A DNA stretch of 64,000 nt from Anaerolineae bacterium (lineage in GTDB: Bacteria; Chloroflexota; Anaerolineae; Aggregatilineales; Phototrophicaceae). The notes below the pieces were generated by a model, which had not been told where the DNA came from, made no database searches, and saw only the letters and a program-made list of their open reading frames with translations. Below are positions 35,881 to 45,306 of this stretch, in pieces. The stretch is from NCBI GenBank assembly GCA_022826865.1, contig JAJDUC010000028.1, forward strand, positions 124,001 to 188,000, written 5' to 3'. How positions within the stretch are numbered: the stretch's first letter is position 1; each line of letters begins with the position of its first letter. The translations under genes and the position numbers were made by a program.

Positions 35881-36888
35881 CTAGAGGCGTTCGCCGACAA
35901 ACTTGGTCAAATCCGCCGTGCGGCAGGAATAGCCCCATTCATTGTCGTACCAGGTGATCACCTTCACCAAACCGCCCGCGACATCGCTCGCCAAGGCGTC
36001 GATGATGCTGGAATGCGGATTGCCGACATAGTCGCTGGAGACAAGCGGCTCATGTGACACATCGAGGTAACCGCGCATGGGTCCGGCCGCCGCTTCTTCA
36101 AAGGCGTCAATCAACTCGTCTTTGCTCGGCAGTTGTTCGACGGAGGCGACGAAATCAACCAGAGAGCCGGTCGGCGTCGGTACGCGGACGGCCATGCCAT
36201 CGAACTTGCCCTGCAATTCCGGAACGACTAGCGCGACCGCCTTGGCGGCGCCCGTGCTGGTCGGGATCATATTTACGGCGGCGGCGCGCGCCCGACGCAA
36301 GTCCTTGTGCGGCAGGTCCAGAATCTGCTGGTCATTGGTGTAACTGTGGATCGTGGTCATGAATCCCTGTTGGATGCCGAAAGAATCGTTGACGACTTTT
36401 GCGGCCGGCGCCAGGCAGTTGGTTGTGCAGGACGCGTTGGACAGCACGTGGTGATTGGCCGGGTCGTATTTGTCCTGGTTGACGCCGAGAACGATAGTGA
36501 TGTCCTCGCCTTTGGCCGGCGCCGAAATGATCACCTTCTTGGCGCCGGCAGTGATGTGCTTGGACGCGCTGGCTTTGTCGGTGAAGATGCCCGTGCTCTC
36601 GATGACGACATCCACGTCCATGTCACCCCAGGGCAACTGCGCCGGATCTCGCTCGGAGAGAGCTTTGATCTCAGTTCCGTCCACGATCAATGCGCCGTCC
36701 GCCACCTCTACTGTCCCGGGGAAAACGCCGTAATTGGAATCGTAACGGAAAAGATGCGCCATCGTGTCCAAGTCGCCCAGGTCATTAAAGGCGACCACTT
36801 CGATATCATCCGGGTAGTATTCAAGCATCGCTTTCAGCACCTGCCGGCCGATGCGCCCGAAACCGTTGATGCCCGCGCGAATCGTCAT
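35881..36888 (-). CDS. gap: Glyceraldehyde-3-phosphate dehydrogenase
   Basis: NAD-dependent type I enzyme of 335 residues: [15 protein letters not shown], the Asp of [14 protein letters not shown] that favours NAD, the catalytic [12 protein letters not shown] and the [11 protein letters not shown] end. It is first in the gap-pgk-tpiA order of three consecutive glycolytic steps. The ATG at 36888 is preceded by AAGGAG. The upstream deacetylase gene ends 104 bases before it. Confidence 0.98.
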   Translation of the reverse strand: MTIRAGINGFGRIGRQVLKAMLEYYPDDIEVVAFNDLGDLDTMAHLFRYDSNYGVFPGTVEVADGALIVDGTEIKALSERDPAQLPWGDMDVDVVIESTGIFTDKASASKHITAGAKKVIISAPAKGEDITIVLGVNQDKYDPANHHVLSNASCTTNCLAPAAKVVNDSFGIQQGFMTTIHSYTNDQQILDLPHKDLRRARAAAVNMIPTSTGAAKAVALVVPELQGKFDGMAVRVPTPTGSLVDFVASVEQLPSKDELIDAFEEAAAGPMRGYLDVSHEPLVSSDYVGNPHSSIIDALASDVAGGLVKVITWYDNEWGYSCRTADLTKFVGERL

Positions 36889-36992
36889 GTGTCTAACTCC
36901 TTATTTCACCTGCGAAGCGTCAATTGACGTATGGCAAAAGCTTAGTACAGGGATAGACATATTAACATGCTCAAAAAAGGAGAGCCGGCGCC

Positions 36993-37895
36993 TTAGGCCG
37001 AGCCATAGCTGAGCAATTCGCTGAGCAGAATCGGCTGCAAGTTCCAGGCGCGCAGCAGGCTGTGCAGGCGTGGAATCGCCTCGAAAGAGCTTCGAATCAT
37101 GTGATTTAGCGCGATGGTGCCGGTGCGCAGGTAAGTCTCATAGTTAGACATGATGGCATCGACGCAGTGCGCCGCGCAATTCGCGTTTGAACATAAGGTC
37201 TCCGGCGTTTCCGGCCCGTAGAGATGAGAGTAGACCTCGGGAATGGTGCGATCTTCGCCTTCGCATTGATCCGCGCAAGCTCTCGCGCAAATGGCGTCGC
37301 GTGAATCCAGGCCCCAGAGTATCAGCGGCATTTCATACCTGTTTGAGAGTTCCCGCAATTCATCGGTGACGATTCCATAAGGTGGACGGATGCCCACCGG
37401 CCGGTAGCCTGGCCCAAGGGCTTGGCGCATGACCTGCAAGGCCGGCTCCAATTCCTCGTCGATGAGTTGCTGCACGCTGAATCCCGTAATATCCCGGTGC
37501 GTATGAAGGTGGCAGCCGAATTCATGTCCCATATCGCGCAGCCTGGGATAGAGGTTTTCGTAGCCCGCGTGCGGTCGCCTCAGGTTGTTCTGGACGGCAT
37601 AACCAATCGGAAAGAGCGTCAAGGCGATGCCGCGCTTGCGATATTCGCGGCCAATCTTCAGACTGTAAAATTCGCTCCAAAGATCGTCGTATGTCAGACA
37701 GACTTTGCGCGCGCTGGTTTGCACACGGCGGATGACACGCGCCTTTGGCGTCGTCGAAGATTGTTCGCGATCGCCCGAATGCGCGCTCGTCACGGGAACA
37801 CCGCCCAAAAGCGATCCGGCCGCTATACCCGCGCCCCAGCGCAAAAACTGACGCCGCGAAATGTCCGCCCGCAGGCTGCTGTCGTCTTGGGGCAT
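36993..37895 (-). CDS. Tat-exported polysaccharide deacetylase (NodB domain)
   Basis: A twin-arginine signal is clear: SRRQFLRWGAGIAAGSLLGG near residues 13-32, so the protein is exported folded. The NodB domain has all motifs: CLTYDDLWSE (Asp-Asp pair), FGCHLHTHRDI (H-x3-H), GIRPPYG and a late LNHM. It should remove N- or O-acetyl groups from a polysaccharide, possibly peptidoglycan or a surface glycan. Several cysteines around 220-255 (CARACADQCEGED) may be disulfide-bonded. The start at 37895 gives a proper Tat leader; the longer reading to 37946 would move it inward. Confidence 0.9.
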   Translation of the reverse strand: MPQDDSSLRADISRRQFLRWGAGIAAGSLLGGVPVTSAHSGDREQSSTTPKARVIRRVQTSARKVCLTYDDLWSEFYSLKIGREYRKRGIALTLFPIGYAVQNNLRRPHAGYENLYPRLRDMGHEFGCHLHTHRDITGFSVQQLIDEELEPALQVMRQALGPGYRPVGIRPPYGIVTDELRELSNRYEMPLILWGLDSRDAICARACADQCEGEDRTIPEVYSHLYGPETPETLCSNANCAAHCVDAIMSNYETYLRTGTIALNHMIRSSFEAIPRLHSLLRAWNLQPILLSELLSYGSA

Positions 37896-38089
37896 AATGT
37901 GTACCTGGTCCGTGGGCAAAATGCAGAATTCAAATTGTATCGGCATGGTTCAGGCGTCGCAACTGCTCGTTCGTGTTATGCGGGAGGGGCAGTTATCGCG
38001 CCGTATCCCGATTGCTACGCTCGTTGCATGGCGGCCAAGCCAGTTCCCTTGAAAGCCGGCAGCAATATAGTTGCGCCGCTGCGTGAGAA

Positions 38090-38803
38090 TCAGCGAACCG
38101 GCTCATCCAGCCGCGAGCGAAGAGCGAGAATCATAACCGCGTCCAGCAGACAGAATGCCCCGATTGACAGTGCCGCGTCCATGAATAGCTGTTCGGGATA
38201 GAGGCGAATCAAGGTGTCGGAATAAGGAAAGCGCCAGGTGCCCGCGGCGAAGAGCAGATCGTGAAAGAAATCGAAGGCGAAATTCCAGGAAGCGAGCGCG
38301 AGCGCGGCCAGCGTCAGAATGAGCGTGATTGTCAAATGAGCGCCCAGGCGAATGCCGGCTCTGATTTGGCGCTGACGTTCCGGCTTGCGCTTTGACACGA
38401 TCAAAAGCGCCAGAGCTGTCGCAAGGCAGGCCAGGGCGGATGCGAATAACGCCGTCGCAACAGACTTGACATCATCCATGTGTCGGAGTTCGCTGGCATT
38501 AAACATGGCGCAGCCGCGGGCCCGCGCAGCCGGCGGCCAGCACTTGTCAGGCGGCAAGCGCTCCACCGCCAGGAACTCGCTTCCCGCGTCATTGAATAGA
38601 TAGCGCAAAGCCAAGGGACCGTATTCGAGACGGTCGGCAGTTGTGAAGCCGAAGCCATCGGCTGGAAAGCCCGGCCGCTGATATTCCAGATGCAGGAATG
38701 CTTCAGTCAAAAGCAGGCGAACAGCGCCGGTCGCCAGCAGAAATGGGATGATCAAGGCGAAGTATGCGCGGATCGCGAGTTTAGGCAAGCGTCCGTCAAT
38801 CAT
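38090..38803 (-). CDS. DUF1461/Lit-like integral membrane protein
   Basis: 237 residues, about four or five membrane helices with an outer loop containing CWPP...GCAM. The C-terminal half has the DUF1461 pattern FDFFHDLLFAAGTWRFPYSD then LIRLYPEQLF. That family includes Lit, which moves an acyl chain on the N-terminal cysteine of lipoproteins to the amine; whether this protein does so is unknown. The ATG at 38803 overlaps the preceding stop by eight bases, suggesting coupling. Other ATGs at 38821 and 38875 are open. Confidence 0.75.
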   Translation of the reverse strand: MIDGRLPKLAIRAYFALIIPFLLATGAVRLLLTEAFLHLEYQRPGFPADGFGFTTADRLEYGPLALRYLFNDAGSEFLAVERLPPDKCWPPAARARGCAMFNASELRHMDDVKSVATALFASALACLATALALLIVSKRKPERQRQIRAGIRLGAHLTITLILTLAALALASWNFAFDFFHDLLFAAGTWRFPYSDTLIRLYPEQLFMDAALSIGAFCLLDAVMILALRSRLDEPVR

Positions 38804-40403
38804 GGTCCAGCCGAAATTCATCCGCCCGGCCCGACAAAAGAAAATCCAGCACGATGGAATCCACCAAGGTCTCAACCGGCGCCAGATCGTCAGTGAAGAT
38901 GATCTCGCTGCTGCCCAGCGGCACGAGCGCGTCCGCCGCCAGACTAAGGATCTCGTATAGCGCGGGATCGACGCCGGCGCTTCGATATTCTAGGTTTGCG
39001 CGCAGGTTGCGCGGATCGGTGGGCTGGGTCGTCGCCACGAGCAGGGAGTTAAATGAGCGCGGCACATCCAGCGCGTGGACGCTGGGAAAGACCTGCAACA
39101 ATGTGCTCGAAAGCGCATCCACCAGACGCCGGTCGGTATCCGTGCGCCCGACGTTAATGGCGACCACGCCGTCCGCCCTGAGACGCGCTTTGACCTCGCC
39201 GAAGAATTCGACCGTTGTTAGATGCCAGGGAATGTAAGGCGGCCGATAAGCGTCAATGGCGATGACCGCGAACTGTTCTTGGCTCCGGTTCAAGAGGTAA
39301 CGGCCGTCGCCGGCGACTGCGCGGAGATTCGGCATTGCCGTCGGGTTCATATCAAAAAACTCAGCGCCGACAGCAATGATCTCAGGGTCAAGCTCTATGC
39401 CATAAATCGGGATATCGCCATAGATGCTGATGTGCTGCCGTGGAATCGTGCCGGCTGCCAGGCCGATTAGCAGCAGGGATGTGACTTGCTCCGCCTGAAA
39501 CGGCGGGGCATTAAAATATGGCGCCGCCAGAAAATAATCCCAGGCGCCTTCGTAAAAGATTTCAGTCTCATGCCATTGGCTGTGGATGCCTTGCCCTTCA
39601 TTCAAATACAGATAGCGATAACCGTCGCTGTCCTCCTGCACCTGAATGTAGTTATAGGCGCTTTCGCCATCGTAGCGCAGTTGGGCAGCGGCGGCCGGCG
39701 GACGCAAGGGCCCGGAAAGAGCAGAAGCCGCCAGCAGCGCGACTATGGCGGGCATAAGGGCATAGACCAGCGCCCGTCGACCATCGAGCCAAAGGAGGGC
39801 CGGGAAGGCGACGGCAAATGACAATCCGGCGAAGAGCAGGAAGGTGCGCGTTGTGCCAATCTGTGGAATTGTCAATAGCACCGGCAGAAAGGCGCCTAAC
39901 AAGCTGCCCAGCGTGCTAATGGCGTAGACCTGGCCGGCGACCCGGCCGCTGCTCTCCAGGTCCGCCATCGCCAGCTTGATGACAAAGGGCGAAACCGTGC
40001 CGAGCAATGTGACGGGGACGGAAAAGAGTATCAGAATGACGATAAACGATCCAAGCGCCAGCGCCGCTTCAGCGCCGAAGACAGCCAGCGCCGCCCGGGT
40101 AATGATAGGACGCCCAAACAGCGGAATCAGAGCGCTGAGGAATGCCGCCCAAATGATGATCTTGAGAAGAAGCGCCGGGGAAGGAAAGCGGTCGGCAAGG
40201 CGACCGCCCAGAAAATAACCGACGGTCAAGTAGAGCAGCATCAGGCCTATGACATTCGCCCAAACCAGATTGCTGTTGCCGAAGACGCTGCCGAGCAAAC
40301 GCGACGCCGATAGCTCAATGGCGAGCGTGGTCATGCCGCTGAAAAAGGCGATAATGTACAGGTAGCGCTTGCTCAGTGCCGGCCGCTGGCCGCTGCTGTC
40401 CAA
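38796..40403 (-). CDS. Fused membrane transporter-like/spermidine-synthase-like protein
   Basis: 535 residues. The first about 230 residues form about seven to nine membrane helices, starting YLYIIAFFSGMTTLAIELSASRLLG, a typical opening of this fusion family. The last 300 residues are a spermidine-synthase fold: LLIGLAAGTIPRQ, IYGIELDPEII, VAGDGRYLLNRS and VIAIDAYRPPYIPWHLTTVEFF. The usual Asp of the active-site loop is kept, but the sequence differs from true SpeE, so polyamine synthesis is uncertain. It is followed by the Lit-like gene with an eight-base overlap. Confidence 0.88.
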   Translation of the reverse strand: MDSSGQRPALSKRYLYIIAFFSGMTTLAIELSASRLLGSVFGNSNLVWANVIGLMLLYLTVGYFLGGRLADRFPSPALLLKIIIWAAFLSALIPLFGRPIITRAALAVFGAEAALALGSFIVILILFSVPVTLLGTVSPFVIKLAMADLESSGRVAGQVYAISTLGSLLGAFLPVLLTIPQIGTTRTFLLFAGLSFAVAFPALLWLDGRRALVYALMPAIVALLAASALSGPLRPPAAAAQLRYDGESAYNYIQVQEDSDGYRYLYLNEGQGIHSQWHETEIFYEGAWDYFLAAPYFNAPPFQAEQVTSLLLIGLAAGTIPRQHISIYGDIPIYGIELDPEIIAVGAEFFDMNPTAMPNLRAVAGDGRYLLNRSQEQFAVIAIDAYRPPYIPWHLTTVEFFGEVKARLRADGVVAINVGRTDTDRRLVDALSSTLLQVFPSVHALDVPRSFNSLLVATTQPTDPRNLRANLEYRSAGVDPALYEILSLAADALVPLGSSEIIFTDDLAPVETLVDSIVLDFLLSGRADEFRLDHD

Positions 40404-40477
40404 ATTTCAACCTGATGTATACGAATGAAGCGGGCGATTTTGAACTCTGATTATCAAACGCTAGGCGGAAAAAATCA

Positions 40478-41158
40478 ATGACTGTACAAATCCGCCCGGC
40501 CACATGCGGCGATGGGCCCGCCATCGCCAGAATCAGTCGCCAGGCCTTTTGCGAAGCTATCGCGCAGGACAGCCCGCGCGTTCAAGGCATCTTGCGCGAA
40601 GAGCTTACATTCGTCGCGACAATTGCAAACGAAGTGCTGGGTTTCGTCGACAATTTTCTCACGCGCTCGGCCCAGGACGAAGCGCGCTTTGAGCTGGACC
40701 TCTTGGCAGTCGCGCCTGCGGCCCGCGGCCGCGGCATCGGCGGCCGACTGGTCAGTCACAGCCTGGCGCGGGCGCGCCAGTCCGCCGCGCGCGAGCTGCG
40801 AACCCTGGTCGCTGCCGACAACCTGACGATGCAGGGAATATGCAAGAAACATCATTTCACCCGTTCGGATGTGTCTTACCGATTGTACGTCGCCGAACCG
40901 AGGCCGCCCGGCGCGGAAGCGGGAGCCGACCACGGCGGGCATCTGGTTCAGGTCGATACACTCGCTTACAGCGGCATTTGGCTCGAAGGCGCCATTTCAC
41001 AGGCGGTCGTCGAGGCGGGCTTTGCGCGGGCCGCTCGCGCCGGGTCATCGCGCGTCGGCGCCGTGATTTCCAGGGCGGATAGGGAGACTGCCGCCCTGCT
41101 GCGCGCTTGCCGGTTTGAAGCCATCGGCGAATATCATTGGTGGACGATCAGCTTGTAA
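40478..41158 (+). CDS. GNAT-family acetyltransferase
   Basis: 226 residues. The N-terminal half is a GNAT fold: IRPATCGDGPAIARISRQAF, then LDLLAVAPAARGRGIGGRL carrying the acetyl-CoA loop (RGRGIGG), then VAADNLTMQGICKKHHF. The second half (about 150-226) looks like a weaker GNAT-like repeat with LLRACRFEAIGEYHWWTISL. The substrate is unknown. It overlaps the oppositely oriented oxidase by 11 bases at its end. Confidence 0.85.
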   Translation: MTVQIRPATCGDGPAIARISRQAFCEAIAQDSPRVQGILREELTFVATIANEVLGFVDNFLTRSAQDEARFELDLLAVAPAARGRGIGGRLVSHSLARARQSAARELRTLVAADNLTMQGICKKHHFTRSDVSYRLYVAEPRPPGAEAGADHGGHLVQVDTLAYSGIWLEGAISQAVVEAGFARAARAGSSRVGAVISRADRETAALLRACRFEAIGEYHWWTISL

Positions 41159-42293
41159 AACGACTGATCTTGAAGAGCCGGTCATTATGCGGGGTGCTGC
41201 CATCCAGCGCCAGATCGGTCAGCATCTTGCCGATGATTGTACTGAACTTGAAGCCATGCCCGCTGAAACCGGCGCCGATCACGACATGCTCATGTTCGGG
41301 ATGCGCGTCCACGATGAAGTGCTCATCCGGCGTCTGTGTGTAGAGGCAGATGCGGCTCTCCTGCACAGGCGCTTCGGCGATACCGGGAATGTGCGCGCGC
41401 ATGAAGGGACGCAGGGCGTCGACATTGCCGGCATCGGGCTGATAGTCGATCTCCGCCGGGCGCCCGACCGCCGGGCCGCCATGAAAGGCGATCTTGAAGC
41501 CGGAACCCAGATGCGAAGGAATACCGTATATCGACTCAGGATAGATCGAGCTCACATGCGCGATCCATATTGGGCAGTTCGTCGCCTCATGGATTGCCGC
41601 GTTGGCCGGTGTCATGAAGTTGAGCTGACAGCGCAGCGGCGTCATAGGCAGATCCAGCCCGGTTTGCTGGAGCATTGCGCGCGCCCAGGAACCGGCCGTG
41701 ATCAGGAGCTTGCCGGCGCTGTAGGCGCCTTGGTCAGTCAGGACCTTGACGCTGTCGCTCCCGATCTGGATCTCGGTAACGGCTGTTCTGTCCATGACGG
41801 CGGCGCCATGCCTGCGCGCCAGTTTGATATGCCCCAAAACGGCGCGTGATGGCCTGAGGAATCCGCTGTCTGGTTGGTAAAGCACCTTAAAATCGTCGCT
41901 GAATTTGAACTGCGGAAAGCGCGCATGCGCCTCGGCCGGCGCAAGCAATTCATAGTCGATGCCGCCCGCTTGCACGGCCTCTATCGTTGCCCGGAAGCTC
42001 TCATCTTCGGCCGGCCCGAAATCGATGCCGCCGGTCTGCGCGTACAAAGTTTCGCCCAGGTTTTCCTGCAAGGCAAACCATAAGGGATAGGTGTCCTTCG
42101 CCAGTTCAATGTATTCGGGGAAGCCGTAAGAATAACGGATGATGCGCGAGTGCCCGTAGGAGCTGCCCAAGCGATGATTCAGTTCGAATTGCTCAAGGAC
42201 CAGCACACGCTGTTTTCGCTTGCTGAGGTAGTAGGCGGCGGCGCTTCCCATAGCGCCTGCGCCAATGACAATGGCATCGTAGTCTGTATTCAT
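41148..42293 (-). CDS. Monomeric sarcosine oxidase/N-methyltryptophan oxidase family protein
   Basis: FAD amine oxidase of 381 residues: YDAIVIGAGAMGSAAAYYLSKR (dinucleotide fold), SSYGHSRIIRYSYG (flavin-site Arg region), PLRCQLNFM, and the covalent-FAD cysteine in SRICLYTQTPDEHFIVD. The GAGFSGHGFKF end matches the family. It should oxidise a secondary amine such as sarcosine or N-methyl amino acids, making hydrogen peroxide and an aldehyde; the substrate is unassigned. Confidence 0.9.
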   Translation of the reverse strand: MNTDYDAIVIGAGAMGSAAAYYLSKRKQRVLVLEQFELNHRLGSSYGHSRIIRYSYGFPEYIELAKDTYPLWFALQENLGETLYAQTGGIDFGPAEDESFRATIEAVQAGGIDYELLAPAEAHARFPQFKFSDDFKVLYQPDSGFLRPSRAVLGHIKLARRHGAAVMDRTAVTEIQIGSDSVKVLTDQGAYSAGKLLITAGSWARAMLQQTGLDLPMTPLRCQLNFMTPANAAIHEATNCPIWIAHVSSIYPESIYGIPSHLGSGFKIAFHGGPAVGRPAEIDYQPDAGNVDALRPFMRAHIPGIAEAPVQESRICLYTQTPDEHFIVDAHPEHEHVVIGAGFSGHGFKFSTIIGKMLTDLALDGSTPHNDRLFKISRFTS

Positions 42294-42316
42294 GGCTTCA
42301 CTTCCGGTGAATGCAT

Positions 42317-43570
42317 TTATAAGGGGCGCTGTTCCAGCGCGGCGGCGACATCGTCATCCCGACTGACCACCAAGGTGGGTATCTTGGCCAATTGTAGCAT
42401 GCCCAGCTGCGAGGCCGAGTCAAGCTGCGGATTGAAGGTTTGGGGATCGATAAATACGCAGACCGGGCGAACGCCGCGCCGTTGCAGCACCTGCGCTTCG
42501 TTGATCCAGTCTTGTTCCAGCGACGCTGTGATGATGAGCAGCGTCGTGCCGCGCGTGAACTGGTGCGTCTCCAGGGAGAGCATCTCACGCAGGGCATAAT
42601 TCGACTTGCTCCGCGCGATTGCCAAAGCCTGAAAGATGCGAGTCAGCTGACGATTGCCGCGATCGGGCTGGAATACTTGGCGGTAGGGCGTATAAGCGGC
42701 GAAACCGACGACGCGTTCGTCGTCGATAAAGTGTTTCGCGAGTGAAGCGGCTATGACGGCGCCGTATTCTTCGGTCGAGGGCGGGATGCGCTGCGCCCGT
42801 GGCGCGATGCGGATCAATCTCCCGACTCGCTGCAGGCTGCTGTGTTCGGCCAGCGAGTTGGCGGAGAAATCGCTGAAGAGCCAGATATCCACCAGGGGAT
42901 CGAGTTCAAATTCTTTGACCATGATGCTGCCGGTGCGCGCTGTCGAGCGCCAATGAATGCGATTCATGCTGTCGCCGGGCACATAATCGCGAATGCTGCT
43001 GGCGTTTGTGGTGACCTGGTGTGTCAGCTGGCGCTGCGCATCGCCGCCGGAAAGGAAACCCACCGGCAAGATCACGCGTTTCAACTCAACCGTCATCGGA
43101 TATACGATCAGCCTCTCGGTCGCGTACACCTGGCGCGGCGAGCGAAACAATCCAAACGGGTCTCCACTGACAACGGTCATCGGGCCCAGTTGAAACTCGC
43201 CGCGAATAGAACAGATGGTGTCGACTTCCCAGGTATACTCGCGGCGCCCGAAGAGTGTCGGGACGACGTGGCTTGCCCGGTGCCCGGGCAAAGTCGAGTG
43301 GTCGCGGATCTCCAGCCAGAGCTTGGGCAGGATGCCGCGTTTGCGAACGCTGAAAGATTCGCTGAAGACTCGGCCGACTTGCGACCGGCGCGTGCGTGTG
43401 CTGCGGCGCACTACGATCCCGCGCAGTGAAATCAAGGTCCAAACCAAGGACAAAAGCATAAGCGCAGCGATCAGGTAGGCGATGTTGAAGAGATCGGCTC
43501 GCCCAGTGAACAATCCGGTCAGCAGGCTGATAATCGTGAGAATGTAAAGCGCGTTGCGGCGTCCGGGCAT
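42317..43570 (-). CDS. DUF58 (vWA-like) protein partner of MoxR
   Basis: 417 residues with two N-terminal membrane helices (about 7-45) and a DUF58 core whose signature reads VPGDSMNRIHWRSTARTG, followed by MVKEFE. The second half is von-Willebrand-A-like (DIWLFSDFSAN...). It starts five bases after the MoxR ATPase gene stop, the standard MoxR-DUF58 pair thought to assemble or mature metal or membrane complexes; the target is unknown here. Confidence 0.92.
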   Translation of the reverse strand: MPGRRNALYILTIISLLTGLFTGRADLFNIAYLIAALMLLSLVWTLISLRGIVVRRSTRTRRSQVGRVFSESFSVRKRGILPKLWLEIRDHSTLPGHRASHVVPTLFGRREYTWEVDTICSIRGEFQLGPMTVVSGDPFGLFRSPRQVYATERLIVYPMTVELKRVILPVGFLSGGDAQRQLTHQVTTNASSIRDYVPGDSMNRIHWRSTARTGSIMVKEFELDPLVDIWLFSDFSANSLAEHSSLQRVGRLIRIAPRAQRIPPSTEEYGAVIAASLAKHFIDDERVVGFAAYTPYRQVFQPDRGNRQLTRIFQALAIARSKSNYALREMLSLETHQFTRGTTLLIITASLEQDWINEAQVLQRRGVRPVCVFIDPQTFNPQLDSASQLGMLQLAKIPTLVVSRDDDVAAALEQRPL

Positions 43571-43575
43571 GGCGG

Positions 43576-44574
43576 CTAACGCACTGAGGCGCCTGGCACC
43601 GGCGTGCTTTGCAGGATGTCCTGCACGACCGTGCGAGAAGTGATGTTCTTGATGCGCGCGGCCGGGCCGACAATGATGCGATGGGCCAGGGTCACTTCGG
43701 CCAGCGCCTTGACATCATCGGGAATCACAAAGTCGCGCCCGGTCATCGCGGCGCGCGCCTGCGCCGTCCGGAAGAGCGCGAGAGAACCACGCGGACTGCT
43801 GCCCAGATAGACATCCGCATGGCGGCGCGAGGCCGTGATAAGATTGATGATATACTGCTGCACTTCTTTGGCGACGTAGACATCTTTTATCAGTTGCTGC
43901 GCCGCCAGCAATTCTTGCAGGGTCGCGACTTGCTGCAGATTCTGCAGCGGATGCTGGTACTGCTGCGCGGCCAGGATCTTAAGTTCATCGTTCGGCTGCG
44001 GATAACCCATCTGAATGCGAATCAGAAAGCGATCCAGCTGCGCCTCGGGCAGGGGAAACGTGCCTTCATATTCAATCGGATTCTGCGTCGCCATGATCAA
44101 GAAAGGATTGCTCAGCCGATACGTGACGCCATCGACCGTCATCTGTCCCTCTTCCATCGCCTCCAGCAGCGCGGATTGCGTCTTGGGCGTCGCCCGGTTA
44201 ATCTCATCGGCAAGGACGATCTGCGCCATGATTGGCCCGGGGCGAAACTCAAACTCTCTCGTCTTGGGATTAAAAATGGAAACGCCGGTGATGTCTGATG
44301 GCAGCATGTCCGGCGTGAACTGTATGCGATTGAAGCTGCAGCCCACCGCCCGCGCCAGGGACTTCGCCATCATGGTCTTGCCGACGCCGGGGATGTCTTC
44401 CAGCAGAATATGGCCGCGGCAGAGCAGGCCAAGCGCGGTGAGCCGAATTTCGTTATTCTTGCCCATGATGACTTGCCCAACGCTGGAAACAATGCGCTCC
44501 GCGATCTCCTGCACCGTAACCGTCGCCTGCGGGACTTGCGCAGTGCGTTGGGTCGTTCTGTATTCTTCATTCAT
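43576..44574 (-). CDS. MoxR-family AAA+ ATPase
   Basis: 332 residues with Walker [17 protein letters not shown], Walker [22 protein letters not shown], the sensor [23 protein letters not shown] and a C-terminal lid with [12 protein letters not shown]. MoxR ATPases act as chaperones with a vWA partner, supplied here by the DUF58 protein five bases downstream. The start at 44574 sits at a conserved-looking distance before the first helix. Confidence 0.95.
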   Translation of the reverse strand: MNEEYRTTQRTAQVPQATVTVQEIAERIVSSVGQVIMGKNNEIRLTALGLLCRGHILLEDIPGVGKTMMAKSLARAVGCSFNRIQFTPDMLPSDITGVSIFNPKTREFEFRPGPIMAQIVLADEINRATPKTQSALLEAMEEGQMTVDGVTYRLSNPFLIMATQNPIEYEGTFPLPEAQLDRFLIRIQMGYPQPNDELKILAAQQYQHPLQNLQQVATLQELLAAQQLIKDVYVAKEVQQYIINLITASRRHADVYLGSSPRGSLALFRTAQARAAMTGRDFVIPDDVKALAEVTLAHRIIVGPAARIKNITSRTVVQDILQSTPVPGASVR

Positions 44575-44867
44575 GTATTCAATTCCAGTTGCGCGAACCT
44601 TCTCACTAAAGTATATCTGAATACAGTTTGTCGGTGACCGCCGCCAAGCCTCCCTTCGGCGACTCGCGTCGCTTCAGCTTGCCGAAACTTGGTCCTCAAG
44701 TATAATAGATTGCGGCAGGATGCTTCATGGCAATCCTGAGTTTCCGAAATATGCAAACCGAAGTTTAGCATCCCACATGTGGCCATCAGATTGGATTATG
44801 GATATCTGAGGCGGTTCGTGTTTGATTTTGCGTTTGGACCGCTACACTGCAATTCCAGGGCGGTAGC

Positions 44868-45239
44868 GTGATCGGCTTGAAGAATGACCGCATAACCGAG
44901 CGCCTGGAGGCTTTGCGCGACATGACGCCCGAGCTTGAAGCGGCGGCCTTAATCGGCGTCGAAGGCCTGACCATCGCCGCGTCATCATCTGAGGAATCGG
45001 ATGACGAGCATTTAGCCGCGATGTCGGCCGCGATGTTAGCCTTGGGCGACCGCATCGCGTCCGAGCTCGGACGCGGAGAGTTGGAACAGCTCTATATCAA
45101 GGGGGACAAGGGCTACGTGCTATTGATGGGCGTAGACGAACGAGCGGTGCTGACGGCCCTGGCCAGCGCTGAGGCGAAACTGGGCCTGCTGTTCCTTGAA
45201 TTGCGCCGGGCTGTTGAGGCCGTCCGACTGCTATTGTAG
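44868..45239 (+). CDS. Roadblock/LC7-domain protein
   Basis: 123 residues forming one roadblock/LC7 domain: LEALRDMTPELEAAALIGVEGLTIA, a helix LAAMSAAMLALGDRIASELG and LYIKGDKGYVLLMGVDERAVL. In bacteria such proteins regulate small GTPases such as MglA. No GTPase gene is adjacent. Translation starts at the GTG (44868) with GGGCGG in front. It is 67 bases before pyrG on the same strand and may be co-transcribed. Confidence 0.9.
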   Translation: MIGLKNDRITERLEALRDMTPELEAAALIGVEGLTIAASSSEESDDEHLAAMSAAMLALGDRIASELGRGELEQLYIKGDKGYVLLMGVDERAVLTALASAEAKLGLLFLELRRAVEAVRLLL

Positions 45240-45306
45240 CGCTGTAACGGCCCGCAAACGAGCCCGTCTTCCGCTGTGTGATGACAATGGCAAGTAGATT
45301 GGATAG

